DNA of 52,240 nucleotides, taken from contig JANBPK010001087.1 in NCBI GenBank assembly GCA_027579435.1, forward strand, positions 1 to 52,240. The letters are read 5' to 3'. How positions within the stretch are numbered: the stretch's first letter is position 1; each line of letters opens with the position of its first letter. This stretch comes from Candolleomyces eurysporus. Taxonomy: Eukaryota > Basidiomycota > Agaricomycetes > Agaricales > Psathyrellaceae. The position numbers and the translations under genes were made by a program. The notes beneath the pieces were generated by a model. It saw only the letters and a program-made list of their open reading frames with translations, was not told where the DNA came from and did no database searches. Positions 22,823 through 35,095 of this stretch are shown here, one piece after another.

Positions 22823-23593
22823 CCGCCATGTCGTCACCGCCTTATCAGCCTACTTCTCCTTCCCACACTATGCATTCCTGTTCACCTTCTCTTGAGATTG
22901 TTGGAGAGCGAGCTGCACCTGCACCACCTCAAACTCATTGCACTGTCGTGATCCTGTTGTTCCTTGGACATCTCCAAACCATCTTGGTGCAGCAGCACTT
23001 TGAAGCAATGTGTCTTCTTCTTCAGCAGGAGTTTGAGGACATGAACTTCAGTACGTTCTGAATTCACAATCATCAAGTGTTGGACCAGGTGTACATTGCC
23101 TTGGTGAGTGTTCTGTCATCTCTCACAGTTCTTCTCTGACTGACTTGATACATAGTGGGATGTTCTTTGTGCCCAGTCCCCCGTCGAGGTGTATACCACT
23201 TTGCCAGCCCTGCCAACTGACATCCAGGCTCATTTTCTAGTCCTTCTATTGGCCATCAAGTTCTCCACTACAAGTGATCACCCCCAGTGTCGCCAAGATG
23301 TCTGCCAGCTGATCTCACTTGTCGTCAACAATGATACTGTCAACGCACTCGTTTCTTAGAACCATGCTGAACCAGAGGGCACGTACACTTCTGTGGTCCT
23401 TTCCGGAGTCATTTCCCATCACAAGATCAACATTGGCAGGGCTGCCATGCAAGTAGATGCTTTGTTGGATGGAGACGGGGATAACACATGCTTGGAGAGG
23501 AGGATTAGGAGTGGAAGGAATGCACAGCATGTGAGGGATGCTGAGATTGAGTACCTGATGCCAGGGGATGAAGTGGATGGCTGAGTTTGACGT
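22823..23593. other. Short region between LTR fragments, possible relic coding sequence
   Basis: An ATG at 22828 opens a 77-codon frame (MSSPPYQPTSPSHTMHSCSP...). Later a plus-strand stretch near 23186-23360 (VEVYTTLPALPTDIQAHFLV) and one near 23393-23584 look weakly protein-like but are separated by stops. It could be remains of an LTR-element internal region or an unrelated gene. No family recognised. Confidence 0.3.
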
Positions 23594-24859
23594 TGATACG
23601 ACCGCGTCTGTTTTAGTGAATAACANGTTCACTTTTCACAATAATAAACTACAGAGTTGACGTGGTCTGAGTCTCTAAGTACAGAAATAACTATGCTATC
23701 AATAAGGTTCACACAGCTTGAGGAGGAAAAGGGTTAGTACTACAACTCTAGGGGACACAAGAGTTGAAGCTACTCGAAGCTGTCAACTTGGAACCGCCCC
23801 AGTTGTATTATACCTTGACCGGAGAAGCTATATTAGTTGACGCCATGCTAAAAGTCAGGCGGCTTGACTGAAGCGGCTTCAGAAGTCATATACCTTTACA
23901 ATACAACTGTCAGGACTCTCAGGCAGCACTACTGGGGAGTTCAGAAATCAGGCGGCTTCATATTAATCAAGTACAAGTGCTAGAGCAGTTTGAGGCAACC
24001 TTCAAAACGATGAAGTCCACAGTTGATGGCGTGGCTGGAATGTCGAACTCCAACACAGCATGAGGAACTGAAGCGGCTCGAGTCCTGAGTCAAGAGAAAT
24101 GACCAGACCAATCGTTTGCATTGGAAGAAAGGAACCAGGGACTCACGATAAGGACTTGAACCATATCCAAGCGGCTTGAGGTTGACAACAGGGGCAGGGG
24201 ATGTGGAGAAAGGATGCCCATCCACCCTTGATCACCAGTCAGCATCTCATGCGGCATCACCAGAAAGGAAATGGTGATCTATATTTGGCCTCTAAGCGTG
24301 CGCCTGACTTGAGCAGCTCCAGTCTCGGCATGGCCTCAAACAATACCCAGTTCTATTTCTCTCTATCTTTTGCTTGGACTCTCTATATTTGAAATATGTC
24401 TATCTATCACATGTGTGTCTCTCTGTCTATTTTTACACGGCTCAAAGTAGTATATATATATGCTAACTATTTCTTGAGCGGCATCATTGTATCATTGTTG
24501 TTTTATCTTTTACTCGTGTTTATCGACAAATCTATCAAGTTTTTCTACTCATACTTTACACGGTGTGAACTATCAGTTTATCTTGGAACTCAGGAACTTA
24601 AGTGGTCATAAGGATTGACTACTTGGGATTAGGAACCTTACTAGCTGTACACAAGGGTACTTCTAGTTTTTGTGGAAGTTAACTACGAGAGAACTTGAGA
24701 AACCCAGTATTCTTAATTCACTCAATAACCCCCACTTACTCGCACTTTGACTTTGTGCGGCCTGACTCTCACACTGCTTGACTTTACGCAGCCTGGGTGT
24801 AGGTTGCAGTTGGTTGGTTTTGTGTGTGTGTTCTGAGCTCAGCAGCACCGATCTCATCA
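23594..24859 (+). repeat. Solo LTR, family 1 (LTR-1b)
   Basis: Begins TGATACGACCGCG and ends CACCGATCTCATCA, 1266 bp. It shares ends and block order with LTR-1a but differs in the middle (for example ATTGTTGTTTTATCTTTTAC near 24492), so it is a subfamily. The copies at 46508-47255 and 51863-52240 (both minus) belong to this subfamily. Flanks GACGT and ACGAG do not form a perfect duplication. Confidence 0.7.
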
Positions 24860-25422
24860 ACGAGTAAGCAAGAGAGTAGATTCTTGAGAACAAGCTGAGG
24901 AGTTACCGCTCAGCTTGTACTGCCTATATACTACAAGTGCTACTGTGCCACAGTCCTGCTAAGTAATAATCCATAGTCGATCCATAATCCGTAGTCCTAA
25001 GTTACTAAGTACTTTGGTACTACAAAGTGCCCAACTGCAGTCATCGTTCACAGTCCTAGTGTTACTAAGAGAGAAAAAAAAAGGGTACTACTGGGGTTAT
25101 TACATAACACATGTTGCCTCAAGTCTGCTGGATAGGGAACAAAACTCTGGTAGGATATTTTAGGGTCCTGCTACAGTATACCCATGACAAGATAAGTAAC
25201 ACCCTAAAAGGCCTTGGAGTAAGCTGCTTGATGATCCATTAAAGACAAGCTTAATGGTGCAGTGTATGCATGTATGATTGCAGTGTAAATACAAAAAGAA
25301 TGTTATAACAAGTTACAACACAAGCAATACAAAGAGGATCATAGACAAAAGGTAGCATGACAGTTGAACAAAACAACAATTCTAGAGCAAATTAGAGTGC
25401 TGTTCTGAGGGCTAAGTTGTAA
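24860..25422. other. Non-coding, 3' of the NACHT-WD40 gene
   Basis: CpG-poor sequence with no gene. About 60 bp near 25198-25262 (AACACCCTAAAAGGCCTT ... CTGCTTGAT ... AATGGTGCAG) is similar, in the same order and spacing, to 35808-35870, so both contain a relic of the same repeat. Confidence 0.4.
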
Positions 25423-28400
25423 TTAAACCACTTTAAGTTGCAAGACAAAATCATGATTGGTATTGGCAGAACTTACAATGACAATGGGCCAAGGTTGGCA
25501 TGCTTGATGCTTGTTGGAGAAAGCTTCTCTACATCTGAGAGAAATTAAATAGAGTTAAACAAGGTAAAGGCTTTGGGACTCACTTGAGCCAGTCAGGACC
25601 ATGAGAAACTGCATTGGTGAGCTCAACCTTGGTAGTCTGGAGATTTCCAATGATGAGACAAGTGCCATTAAAGTAAAGACCAGGGTGGCAATGGGGTGGA
25701 ACCCAGAATAAAAGATCTCCCAGGGAATTCTGAATCCAACCATTGGAATTGAGTGTCAAGATCCTGGCTGGATAGTTGTGTAGAAACAGGAATTGTGGAC
25801 AAATTGGCTGTGACGTGTCATGATTGCTATGTATTATCATCAACTCCAAGGCTGGCTGTCTTGTCTGGTCCTGCAGCCTGATGGTCTTGTCAGATGAGCC
25901 TGAGACAATGTACTTCCCATCAGGGGAGAAGGCAACAGATCTGACATAGGAACCATGCCCCATAATTGGCTCCAAGGCTGGCTGTCCTGTCTGAGCATCC
26001 CACAGCCTGATGGTCTTGTCATCTGAGCCTGAGACAATGTACTTGCCATCAGGAGAGAATGCAACAGATGTGACATAGTCGCTATGCCCTGTCATTGGCC
26101 CCAAGGCTGGCTGTCCTGTCTGAGCACTCCACACTTGAATGGCACCATTATTCATCCCTGAGACAATGTATTTGCCATTGCCAGAAAATGCAGCAGATGC
26201 CACTCCAGATTGTGTTGTGATCTTTGATGCTACTTGTTTTTGAGTTGAATTGTGGTGAATAATGGGAATTGAAGAAAATTTCAGAAGTGCCTGAACTGGC
26301 TGTTCTGTTGCAGCATAGAATGGTAGTGCTGACAGATACAAATGTGGGGCACTGTGCCTAATTGGTGTGGCAAAGTTGTGCACAAAATCACCAATATTGT
26401 TCAGCACCATCCCAAGCTCAGTTGATATTAGTTTCTATATAGTTTGTCAATTCTCATGTTGTGACTTTCTTTGTTCTATACTTACCTTGGATATTTCCCA
26501 GAGTGTATTATATCCATAGTCAATACCTTTCAAAACACTCAGAGCTTCCACCCAATACAGAACCTTTGTTGTCTCCACAAACTCCTGCATCTTTTGCTGC
26601 AAAGGTTTGGTGACTCCTGCATAGAGAACATGGTCTCCCCAAGCTGTGCATGCATAAGCTAATGCAGATTCAATTTGCAAAGGTATAGGTTGGTCATCAT
26701 TGCTTCGATATGAGGTTTGGGCCCCTGAGATCCCAAAGTGTAGCTCAAGGTCCATGAGTGTGAAGCAAGCCTTAGCTGTGGTAAAATGGGCAGTGCATCT
26801 GTCAATGGCCCATTGTTTATCATGGTGCTTTTCTGATGTCAGGTAGTCAACAAAAGATGCATGAAAGATTGAGATTGGACTGTCATCACAACCTTCATCA
26901 GGCACTTGGACAACAGAATGAAGTGACTTGAAGGCTTCTCTAATTGCCAAGTTATCTGTGTTGAGCAATCTGGCATAGTTGTCTACAGAAATAGGCCTCT
27001 GGACTGTGAGAAGCAGTGACAGGCAGGATTGTATCATATTTGCCTCCTCTTGTTCCAGATCTGTGAATGCCTCAGCCAAGATTCTGCTGTACAGGGCCTC
27101 AATGCCAGAAAGCTGGACATTGGCAGTTGGTTGGCCAAGTTCCTGGAACCGCTTCAAGCAATTTCCTGAATAAGTTGCAACAAATGCCACCATGGTGGCT
27201 GCAATGATAAACAGTGTTCCTGAGACATTGGCAATAGTTTGAATCTCTGGAGGTGGCCAGTTTGCCTGATAGTGGTTATACACCCTTGAGATAGTTTTGA
27301 ACCGGTCATTCAGATACAGCAGTATGTCGGCTCTGACAATGTCAGCTTCAATGTCATGGAGCCGAAGCCACCCATGGTGGGTAGATGATTCAAAGGACTC
27401 CCGCAGAGAGATCTCGGGACGGCTAGTAAGGAAAAACTTGAGTGCTATGGTTGGCTTCTGTGACATTATGGCTGCAATGAAGAGCCTGACAGCATCTTGA
27501 TCCTTGCACTCATCAAGTGCATCTACAGCCAGCACAAGGAGCTCATCAGAAGCAAAGGTCTTCTGAGCAGGCAGGAGGATCAGTTTCAAGTACTGGTCTT
27601 TCAACTCCATCTCTGTTGGATTTTCGCAGCTGTCATCAGATTCGAGAATCTCTTCAAGTGCATCGCCAAATTGAGGCCGTTTCTGTGCCAGAATCCTCGC
27701 GAGGGTGGGGATGATCAGATACACGTCCATCTTGTCCGATTCCTTGAGGGTACAGAAGAAGGTCGCACCCAGAAGTCCCCGATTCTTGAGCTGGGAGCAA
27801 AGGGTCTTGGACACGGTTGTCTTTCCTGTCCCAGCGAGCCCGCTAAGCCAGAACAGGTGAGGAGAACTTCGATCCGTCGCCCACACGAGCAACATGGACA
27901 GCAGCGATACCCGGGATCCGGGGATACACCCGGGACCTCGCTTTGCATTGCTATACTCTGCGCCTTCCACTCTCCCTAATTTCTGGAAAGTATCTAATTC
28001 CGTGGCTGAGCAGTGTAATCAACGAGGAACGAGTCGGATAGACGTACCGGATCTCTTCAGTGACTGGACGGTCTGCTTGATAGTGCGCATGGTCTTAGTG
28101 TGATCTTCGATAACTATCGAGGCCCATGAGAAGCGAAAAATGACGTCACGAAACCTGACGCACCGTTGAATCTTTCTTTCAACCAGTCGACGCCGCTAAT
28201 GATCCGGTAAGTCTGAGCCCTATTCTCGATGATCGCATCGAACTAGACAGTTATGAGTCACCATCGCAAGTACGACCAAAGGAGACTCACCATTGCTATC
28301 TCGATCGCGAACCTAACCTCCTGCGTAATCTTCAACAGCTCTTGCTTGTCCTGCGTGGTGAACATCACGCGTTCGATTCTTGGCCTGGTTGGATCCACCT

Positions 28401-29397
28401 TGTCTTGCAGTATCTTCTTCTTCCCCTCCAGAGTACTGCGTAATCCAGCACGGGCTGAGTACGTCGACGCTCGACATTGACGGACTGCTCTCACCGTAAC
28501 AATCCATCAAAACGGTCCTTTACCTCTTGCGGCACATCGGGTGGACAAGCGACCATAATTTCAGACAAAACCTCCACCCTCTTGAGAAGTGCGTTGAATT
28601 CCTCCTTATTCTCGCCATATGCCTACTCATAGATTAGTAAAGAGGGTCACATCTCGTAGAGAAAGACTCACGTCAATCGTGTCGCAAATGACCAACAGCC
28701 CCACAGCGACGCTCTTCAGTGGGGGGAACGCATCCGATACTTGGACAACCTTCCGCAGTGTGATCTTGACGCCTTCATAGATCTTGCCTGCGAGCCCCGC
28801 TGGCTGATGTTCGTGTTCGACGTGCGCGGTACTCTCCTGAGGTTCGTTGGCCGCAGTCGCAGGGACGTTTGATTGGGCTGGGAGCGATAGATCCGAGTGA
28901 TCACCCTCGACGACCGCCGCACCATCGTCTTGAATTAGATCTTCATGAGCACCGCCTCCCTGTATCTCTCCCTCTCTTTGGGACATCGCCAAGGGCCCGC
29001 TCGGAGGGAATGGGCTCGAGATCTGTGATACGTTATGATTAGAGGTGGAAGTCGAGGGTATGAACGTATTCTCTTCGTTCTGTGCTGGGATGACCTCTGA
29101 TGGAGCGGATTGGATTGCCTGGCCGGAAAGGTCTTGACGAGGCTGGCTACCGATAGCTGTATTGATGTTCTGATCGGTTTGGATTTCGCGGTGAGTGGTG
29201 TTCTCGACCGGCGGTGTGGGGACGGCGACGTCGTGAGTAGCTTGAGAGGTAGTGCCTGAACTTCCGGTCACGGTGGGATGAGAGGTGGCGCGAGAAGGCG
29301 AGGGTGAGGCTGTACGGGAACTGAAAGGATCCTTCAAGAACTTCTTGATGCGATCTCGTTTTCGAGGTTTGGTACGCTGCTCTCCTTGGGGATCCAT
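25423..29397 (-). CDS. NACHT-WD40 protein (HET-E-like STAND NTPase)
   Basis: Eight minus-strand exons: 29397-28672, 28622-28495, 28435-28291, 28242-28164, 28113-28048, 27975-26486, 26416-25584 and 25534-25423. All GT-AG junctions keep frame; total about 1192 residues. The N-terminal 190 residues are Ser/Thr/Gln-rich and disordered, followed by a helical GLAGKIYEGVKITLRKV region typical of Agaricomycete NACHT proteins. Exon 6 has the P-loop GLAGTGKTTVSKT, Walker B-like LLVLAVDALDEC and LTSRPE. Exon 7 has three WD40 repeats, two nearly identical (SVAFSPDGKYIVSGS). A tail WIQNSLGDLLFWVPP also occurs in relatives. Such proteins act in allorecognition and incompatibility; this is inferred. Exon 8 and the exact C-terminus are least certain. 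Confidence 0.85.
25840..26240 (-). repeat. WD40 repeat-coding tract
   Basis: Three consecutive units of about 43 codons on the minus strand (about 26215-26090, 26090-25960 and 25960-25835). Units two and three both contain SVAFSPDGKYIVSGS and DKTIRL, and share QTGQPAL-type linkers with unit one. DNA-level identity between units two and three is visibly high, as in the fast-evolving repeat arrays of fungal HNWD genes. Confidence 0.7.
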
Positions 29398-31665
29398 GTC
29401 CGGTTATTCACCAATACGTAGTAACGTCGAGGAAGATCGTGAACGAGGATGGTGGAAGTAGTGGTCAAAGAGGGCAGCTCCGATGTGCCGCTCGAGACCG
29501 TTTTGGAAGCACCAGGTTCACGTGGTGATGTGCTGGGAAGGAGTCGAGCACTGCCTTTCGAGCGTCTAAATTCCAAAATTAATATATTCGTGAATAGCGA
29601 TGTCTGGCTGTCGCTGAGCTCGACGGGTTTCACCTGGCACCTGCTGACCACCTACCGCCCTCTCGCTGAGAGGCGTACGTGCTCTATGCAAGATACGTAC
29701 GCAAAAGGAAAGGAAGGAAGGGAATATTCATAAAACTACGAACTCAAAAAAANGAACTTGGGACTCGGAAACGATTTATGGGAAGAAAACCAAGAAGAAG
29801 CTAAGTGGGCAAAGGGGGTAAGTCGTCCAACGATGTTGACTCTCGAAATTTCTTCCTCGAGGTCACCGGTTGTCATCAACAAAATGAAAATAATCTAGAG
29901 AAGCAAAAGATGTGAAAGAAAGACGAGTCGTTCTCGATAACCGACTGAGATTGTGGGGAGAGTAGGGGCGGCAGAAAGAAGTATGGGAATAGAGACAGCA
30001 GACGTCCAAGAAGTAGGAGCGCAAGGATGCGGGTCGGTCGCTGGTGGAGGACATCCAGACTTCCGAGCATATCCTCGTCGGCCCTCACCGAGTCCGCCCG
30101 GTCCAACGAGCCACACGCTACATGCGACTCCGACGCTTCCTGGTCTCCATCCACGCGCCTGCCATTGCCCATCCGCTTCCTCCGGAGTGAATGGTGATTG
30201 TGAATCCAGACTGTGTACCCCTACATCACCAACACCCACCCCGCCGACCCGATTACGAATCGCGAACCTCCAACCGGCACTCTAGTGCAACCGAAGCTGT
30301 CGGGTTCAGCTCACTCGCGACCGCAACCGTAGCAGTGTTATCCACAGGGGTCATGAATTCCCGACGAGGGTAGTATTGTAAAGCGTCGAAGGGTGTCTTG
30401 GAGGACACCGTGGGTCGAGTTCATGAATACAAAGACGTCGCACATTTTCGAGGGGGACTAGGTTGCCTGCTTTGGCCCGGACTGTAAGCGGAGCGAAGGG
30501 AGAAGTCGGTTAGTCAGGAGGTATGACGATAGGAGAAGGAAGAAAGGATAGACATAATAGAAGCGAGAAAAGGGAAGTGGAAGGTTGGACGAAAATGTCG
30601 GTCCACCACGAAGGAGAGACAAAGGGTGGAAGGAAAGGATCGAAGGAGCGAGGGGAGGGGATGGGGTGGAGCGTCGAAGGCAAGGAACGAAAGCAAGGAA
30701 CAGGAGAATACTGCATACCATAGTTTGTTACGAGAATCAACCCCATCCACGCTCTACATATACCTTGATGTGGTACCCAAGAGCCCTTTTGTTCATCGGA
30801 CGGCGACATTCACATGGCCGTTCATCCATCGTTGGGTTACGGTGAAGTCGGCTATTTGCTCGTTTAGTGATGGTGGTGGCGGCGGTTCAGTGGAGACTTG
30901 GTGTCCGCGTCAGTGGACGATAGGACGTCGTCGCGCGGCGATGTGGAGGACATTGTCAGCAGATGTTGACGACGGTAAACAGACAAGTCGCAGTCGCGAG
31001 CATGGTCGGTCAAGCGCCGTACAACGACCGCGAGTCAAGGCACAAAGCATAGTGTTGACTATTTAAAATTTAAGGAAAAGAGGATGCTAGTGATATTGCG
31101 CAATGAAGGGATGGGCCAAGGACTCACCAGCAAGGCAACACGCCTACGGAGGCTGGGCAGCACATTTTCGGTTGAACCTTGACGAAAGACGATTAAGCGG
31201 GTCGGACCCATCTACAATGGCGTTGATCTAGTTGCCCTCGTTTCGCGATGGAGAGGTTGATATAGGAGGCCTCTCCTGCTCGCCTGGACTGTACGCACCT
31301 AGAAGGAAAGGACTTTTTTCTCGTTGCAGATATTTAGCCTGTCGCAGCAGGTCGTTTGCACCGTCGTCGTCATGGGCCTCAGACGGACGAGCTGATGGGT
31401 GAGGAGACGAGACTCGGAGGAGTATGGCGCCGGGCAGTAGTTTGTAGGGCTCGATTTGCGCCGAGTTCATCGTTCCGAGTGTGCTGGGCCAACCGGCCGG
31501 AACGGATAGCAAGTCGNTCCGGACCGTGGTCACTCTCCTCGGACGTTGGTCGTCAGTTTACCAGGCCCCTTCACTCCAATGACCCTCGTCTTCAACTAAC
31601 CAGTGCTTTATATTCCCCCATATTATTACCACTGCTATTATCCTAACACCCAGTGCGAGCTCAGG
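29398..31665. other. Divergent intergenic region, CpG-rich
   Basis: This separates the minus-strand NACHT-WD40 gene from the plus-strand gene at 31666 and should hold both promoters. No convincing gene is seen. The stretch 30484-30705 is strongly purine-rich on the plus strand (pyrimidine-rich on the minus strand). Open frames here are out of frame with both neighbours and lack splice support. Confidence 0.45.
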
Positions 31666-34600
31666 ATGTTCGCCGTCCATTACGCCTCCTCTTCTGCCAG
31701 TCCCAGGTACGGTGTAAACGGCGTGAATGCAAAGGTGAGTCCTCTCCCATTTGTTTCGTTTCGCTGCGGTAACTCATCATCCGTTAGGGTTACCCAGCAG
31801 CCTCAACCGTGCCAACACGGTTCTCAGTTTATATCTTTGGTGGCCAGAAGCCACCCCCACCCGCCTGCCTACTACCCCCCATCCGGCAACCCCAACGTTA
31901 ATCTTAGCCGTTCTCAACCAGCACACCCTGCAGCCTACGTCTTTGCCCACCCCCACGCTGCCCCTCCATCCCGTATCAACAGTGCCACTGCCAGTGTTGC
32001 GCCCACTCGACCACCCGTCAGACCCATCCCCATCCCCNGCTCCTCCACCCGCCCGACAACGCACCATCTCCACCTCAGGGCTTGGCCCAGGTGTAGGTGT
32101 CCCCGCACCTAAACTCAAATTCACCTTCTCCCCCTCTTAAAACGCCCAAGACACCGTTATTTATCAAGGCTCCAAATCCGATTTGATGTCCATCACCACC
32201 AAAGGCGACTTTGTCTACTACCGCCTCTCACCCACCGAATCGATCGACAGTACCGCGCCTATGAGAGGTGCCGACACACCCTTGAGGATGATGATGGGCG
32301 GTATCGATCTGTCGAGTCTCGAGCCTTCAGCTTCCCACCCGATTTCAAGAAGGACGAGTTGGAATGGTGGTCCGCCCAGTTCGTCGTCTGTGCCGGTGCC
32401 TGGGTTTAATGGTGTGCCGTCGACACCTTCGTCGTCGTCAATGGGTATGGGTCTGGCTCCTGGAGAGTTCCGTACAAGGTCAAACGTCCCTGGTGGACAG
32501 AGGCCTATTCCCGTCTCCTCTGGTGGGATTCCGTTGCGGGCGTTCCTGCCTCATATGCTTGCTACTATGCACAAGTGCGTATTATCTTCCTCGTCTTCTT
32601 TCGTTCCTGCTCCTCTTTCTTTTGTCACGATCTCTTTTGTTCTTCCCTCCTTTTCTACCGACCTGACACTGACGAGCCTTGATATATCTAGGACACCATT
32701 CAAATCTTCTTTGGATAACCGCGAACGTATCGCCGTCGCCAACGCTCAATGCAACTCAGCCTCAACCGGGGCCTACTACGCCTCCTCGAACCCCTCTCCT
32801 TCCTCCTCACGTGCCCCCGCACCACAACAAGTACCCNGTCGATCAGGCATCGTACGAGCAACCCCCCCATCCCCNACCCAGGCCGGTGNTGGACACTCNC
32901 CTCCCAATCAACAACAACCCATCTACACAGATACTGGCTATCTGCACAGTAGCCCCGAGAGCATGCACGTCGTCCTTCCCCATTACACTCCGCAGCACCA
33001 CGCCTCCTGGTGCCCCCCCATGGGCAGCCGCAAACTCCGATGATGATGCAGCCTGAGCGGTCTTCNTCTAGGCACGGACACGAGGCGCGTCGGTCNTCNC
33101 CNCCCTCTTCCTCTTCGGGTAGGCCGACGTCGGTATACGGGCAGCAACAGGTATCGTCCTCCCCACCGACTCGAAACGAATACGACGATAGGGAGAGGTA
33201 CCATAGCGGACGAAGGTCGAACTCGAACTCCCCTCCGGCTATGCAGAGGCAACAGAGCACGTCGTATGGGAACACTAGTGTGGACGGAGGCATGCCGAGA
33301 CGGGAGAGGAAGCAGAGTGTATCCTTCTCCGCTGGTGCCCCACCTCCTCTCGGATCGCTTCNTACAGCTGGGGCGANACGGGGATACATCGGTGCTGNAG
33401 CTATTCGTCGTCGGCGTCTGGAAGCAGTTCGAGTTCGGGGACTGCTACCGAGTATCCGAGTAGGCGGGAGCGGGAGAGGGAGAGGGACCGTGACAGGGAC
33501 CGTGAGCGCGATCGCGATAGGGATAGGGAACGAGAGAGGGACAGGGACAGGGACAGGGACCACCACTACGCCTACCAACAGCAACAACCCCCACACCAGA
33601 TGCACAGGCGGAACAGCGTGTACGCGAACGATCCCCAGACTCCTTCGAGCTACTACCAACAACACCAACACTCTCAACCACATCAATCGACGGTCCCGTT
33701 CGCGTCCAAGTCGTCTTCGAATAGCCCACCTTCGCCTCCTCATGCCCATCTCAAGTACAGCGGGTCGTCTCATTCTCACTCAACCCCGTCGTCGTCTCCA
33801 CCTGAACGAGCGCCCACGTCGATGAGGACCAGGACATCGTCGATGTCGAGGGGTATGGCCCCTCCTGACCTGTCCAACCTCTCACTCGACGACGGCTCAA
33901 GAGGACCTCGGCATCCCGATCTCTCTAGCTCGTCGATCCCGATGCCTTCTCAGACGCCTACCGTCCCCACACCGTCCGGGGAGCTCCCACCCGCCGCCGA
34001 CGACCGTGACCGCGACGGAAATGGAAACGGAGGGTACTACAGGAAACGGAGGATGTCCGTCATCTCGCAGGTGTCGGAAGCAGGGAGCATGGCTACGACG
34101 CTGACGGGTGCTACGGCTGGGACGGGTGTCGCTTACGAGCAGCAGCAACAACAGCAGTACCCCCAGCAGCAGCAGGCCCACAGGAGTTCGCCGGATGGCC
34201 ATCACCACCAACAACATTCGAGTCACCACCAGCACCACCAGTACCACGAGCAGCAGTATGCGTCGACGCAGCATCACCACCCTCAGCAGCCTCCTATGCC
34301 CAGGCGGATGTCGGAAGGCGATAGACCGGTCGATGGGGTGAGGTACGAGCTGAACCGAGAACGCGAGCGTGACAGGGAGAGGGACCGTGATCGCGACTGG
34401 GATCGTGAACGTGACCGAGATCGGGAGCAGCGGGATAGGGATAGGGAACGCGAGTGGGACAGGGACAGGGAGTGGGACAGGGATCGCGAACGAGACCGTG
34501 ACCGAGAGCAGCGTGATAGGGAGCGGGAGCGAGACCGCGCAGAGAGGGACGCTACGATGGGCCAGAAGTACACACCTTACCCCGAACCGCACCGTCGTCT

Positions 34601-35095
34601 CTCGGACGGGGACCAGAACATGCCTCATAACTTGCGCTATCCAAGTTCGTCGTCGTCGTCGCAGTACAGGCAAGATCCGCAGCAGGCGTACGGTGGTTAT
34701 TCGATGAGCAAGGAGCAGAATGGGAGGAACGTGAGGTGGAACGATAATCTGATTTGTCCGTCGCCTGTGTTGCCGGCGCAGAAGAGGAAGGGGTGGTTTA
34801 ACCGAAGAGGGTACGTCCTCCCTCACTTGTCTCTTCTTTCTTTCAATGCCATGAGTCGCTAACTTGTCATCTTTTTTTACTCAACTTTAGTGACCAACTC
34901 TGGACTAACGATGGCCTCTTCCGTCCTGCGCCCCCGGACCAACAATACCCGGCCGATTTGGACGACTATCCCGAGCATGGAGAAGGCTGGCAGAACGAGG
35001 ATGGAGTGAGGATTGATATGGAGCATAGGAGGGTGCCGAAGGTGCCGAGGAGGTCGGCGTTGAAGCAGGGGACTTCGCCGCCTTTGTCGAGGTGA
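31666..35095 (+). CDS. Gene of unknown function with disordered, Arg/Asp-repeat C-terminus (frames broken)
   Basis: Introns at 31735-31787, 32575-32691 and 34811-34890 have good GT-AG signals. The N-terminal half contains a Trp-rich segment in a frame with optimal codons (FKKDELEWWSAQFVVC; PWWTEAYSRLLWWDS; YACYYAQ spliced to DTIQIFFG). This frame changes several times, near 32037 (N), 32140 (TAA), 32250, 32410 (TAA), 32716 and at Ns 32836-33398. The second half is Ser/Pro/Gln/His-rich with an about 70-residue Arg-Asp/Glu repeat (34353-34550). The end, RRG spliced to DQLWTNDGLFRP, then YPADLDDYPEHGEGW, looks conserved. My impression is a basidiomycete-specific family; function unknown. Frame breaks are probably assembly indels, less likely decay. 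Confidence 0.6.

Noticed and set aside
29334..29651. Minus-strand open frame upstream of the NACHT-WD40 ATG as an extra exon
   Set aside because: It is in a different frame from exon 1, overlaps it, and has no splice site that would join them.
30585..31066. Plus-strand open frames in the purine tract
   Set aside because: They result from low-complexity A/G sequence; no homology-like features.
34283..34573. Minus-strand Ser/Arg-rich open frame (SR-protein-like)
   Set aside because: It is the exact antisense shadow of the Arg-Asp/Glu repeat in the plus-strand gene.
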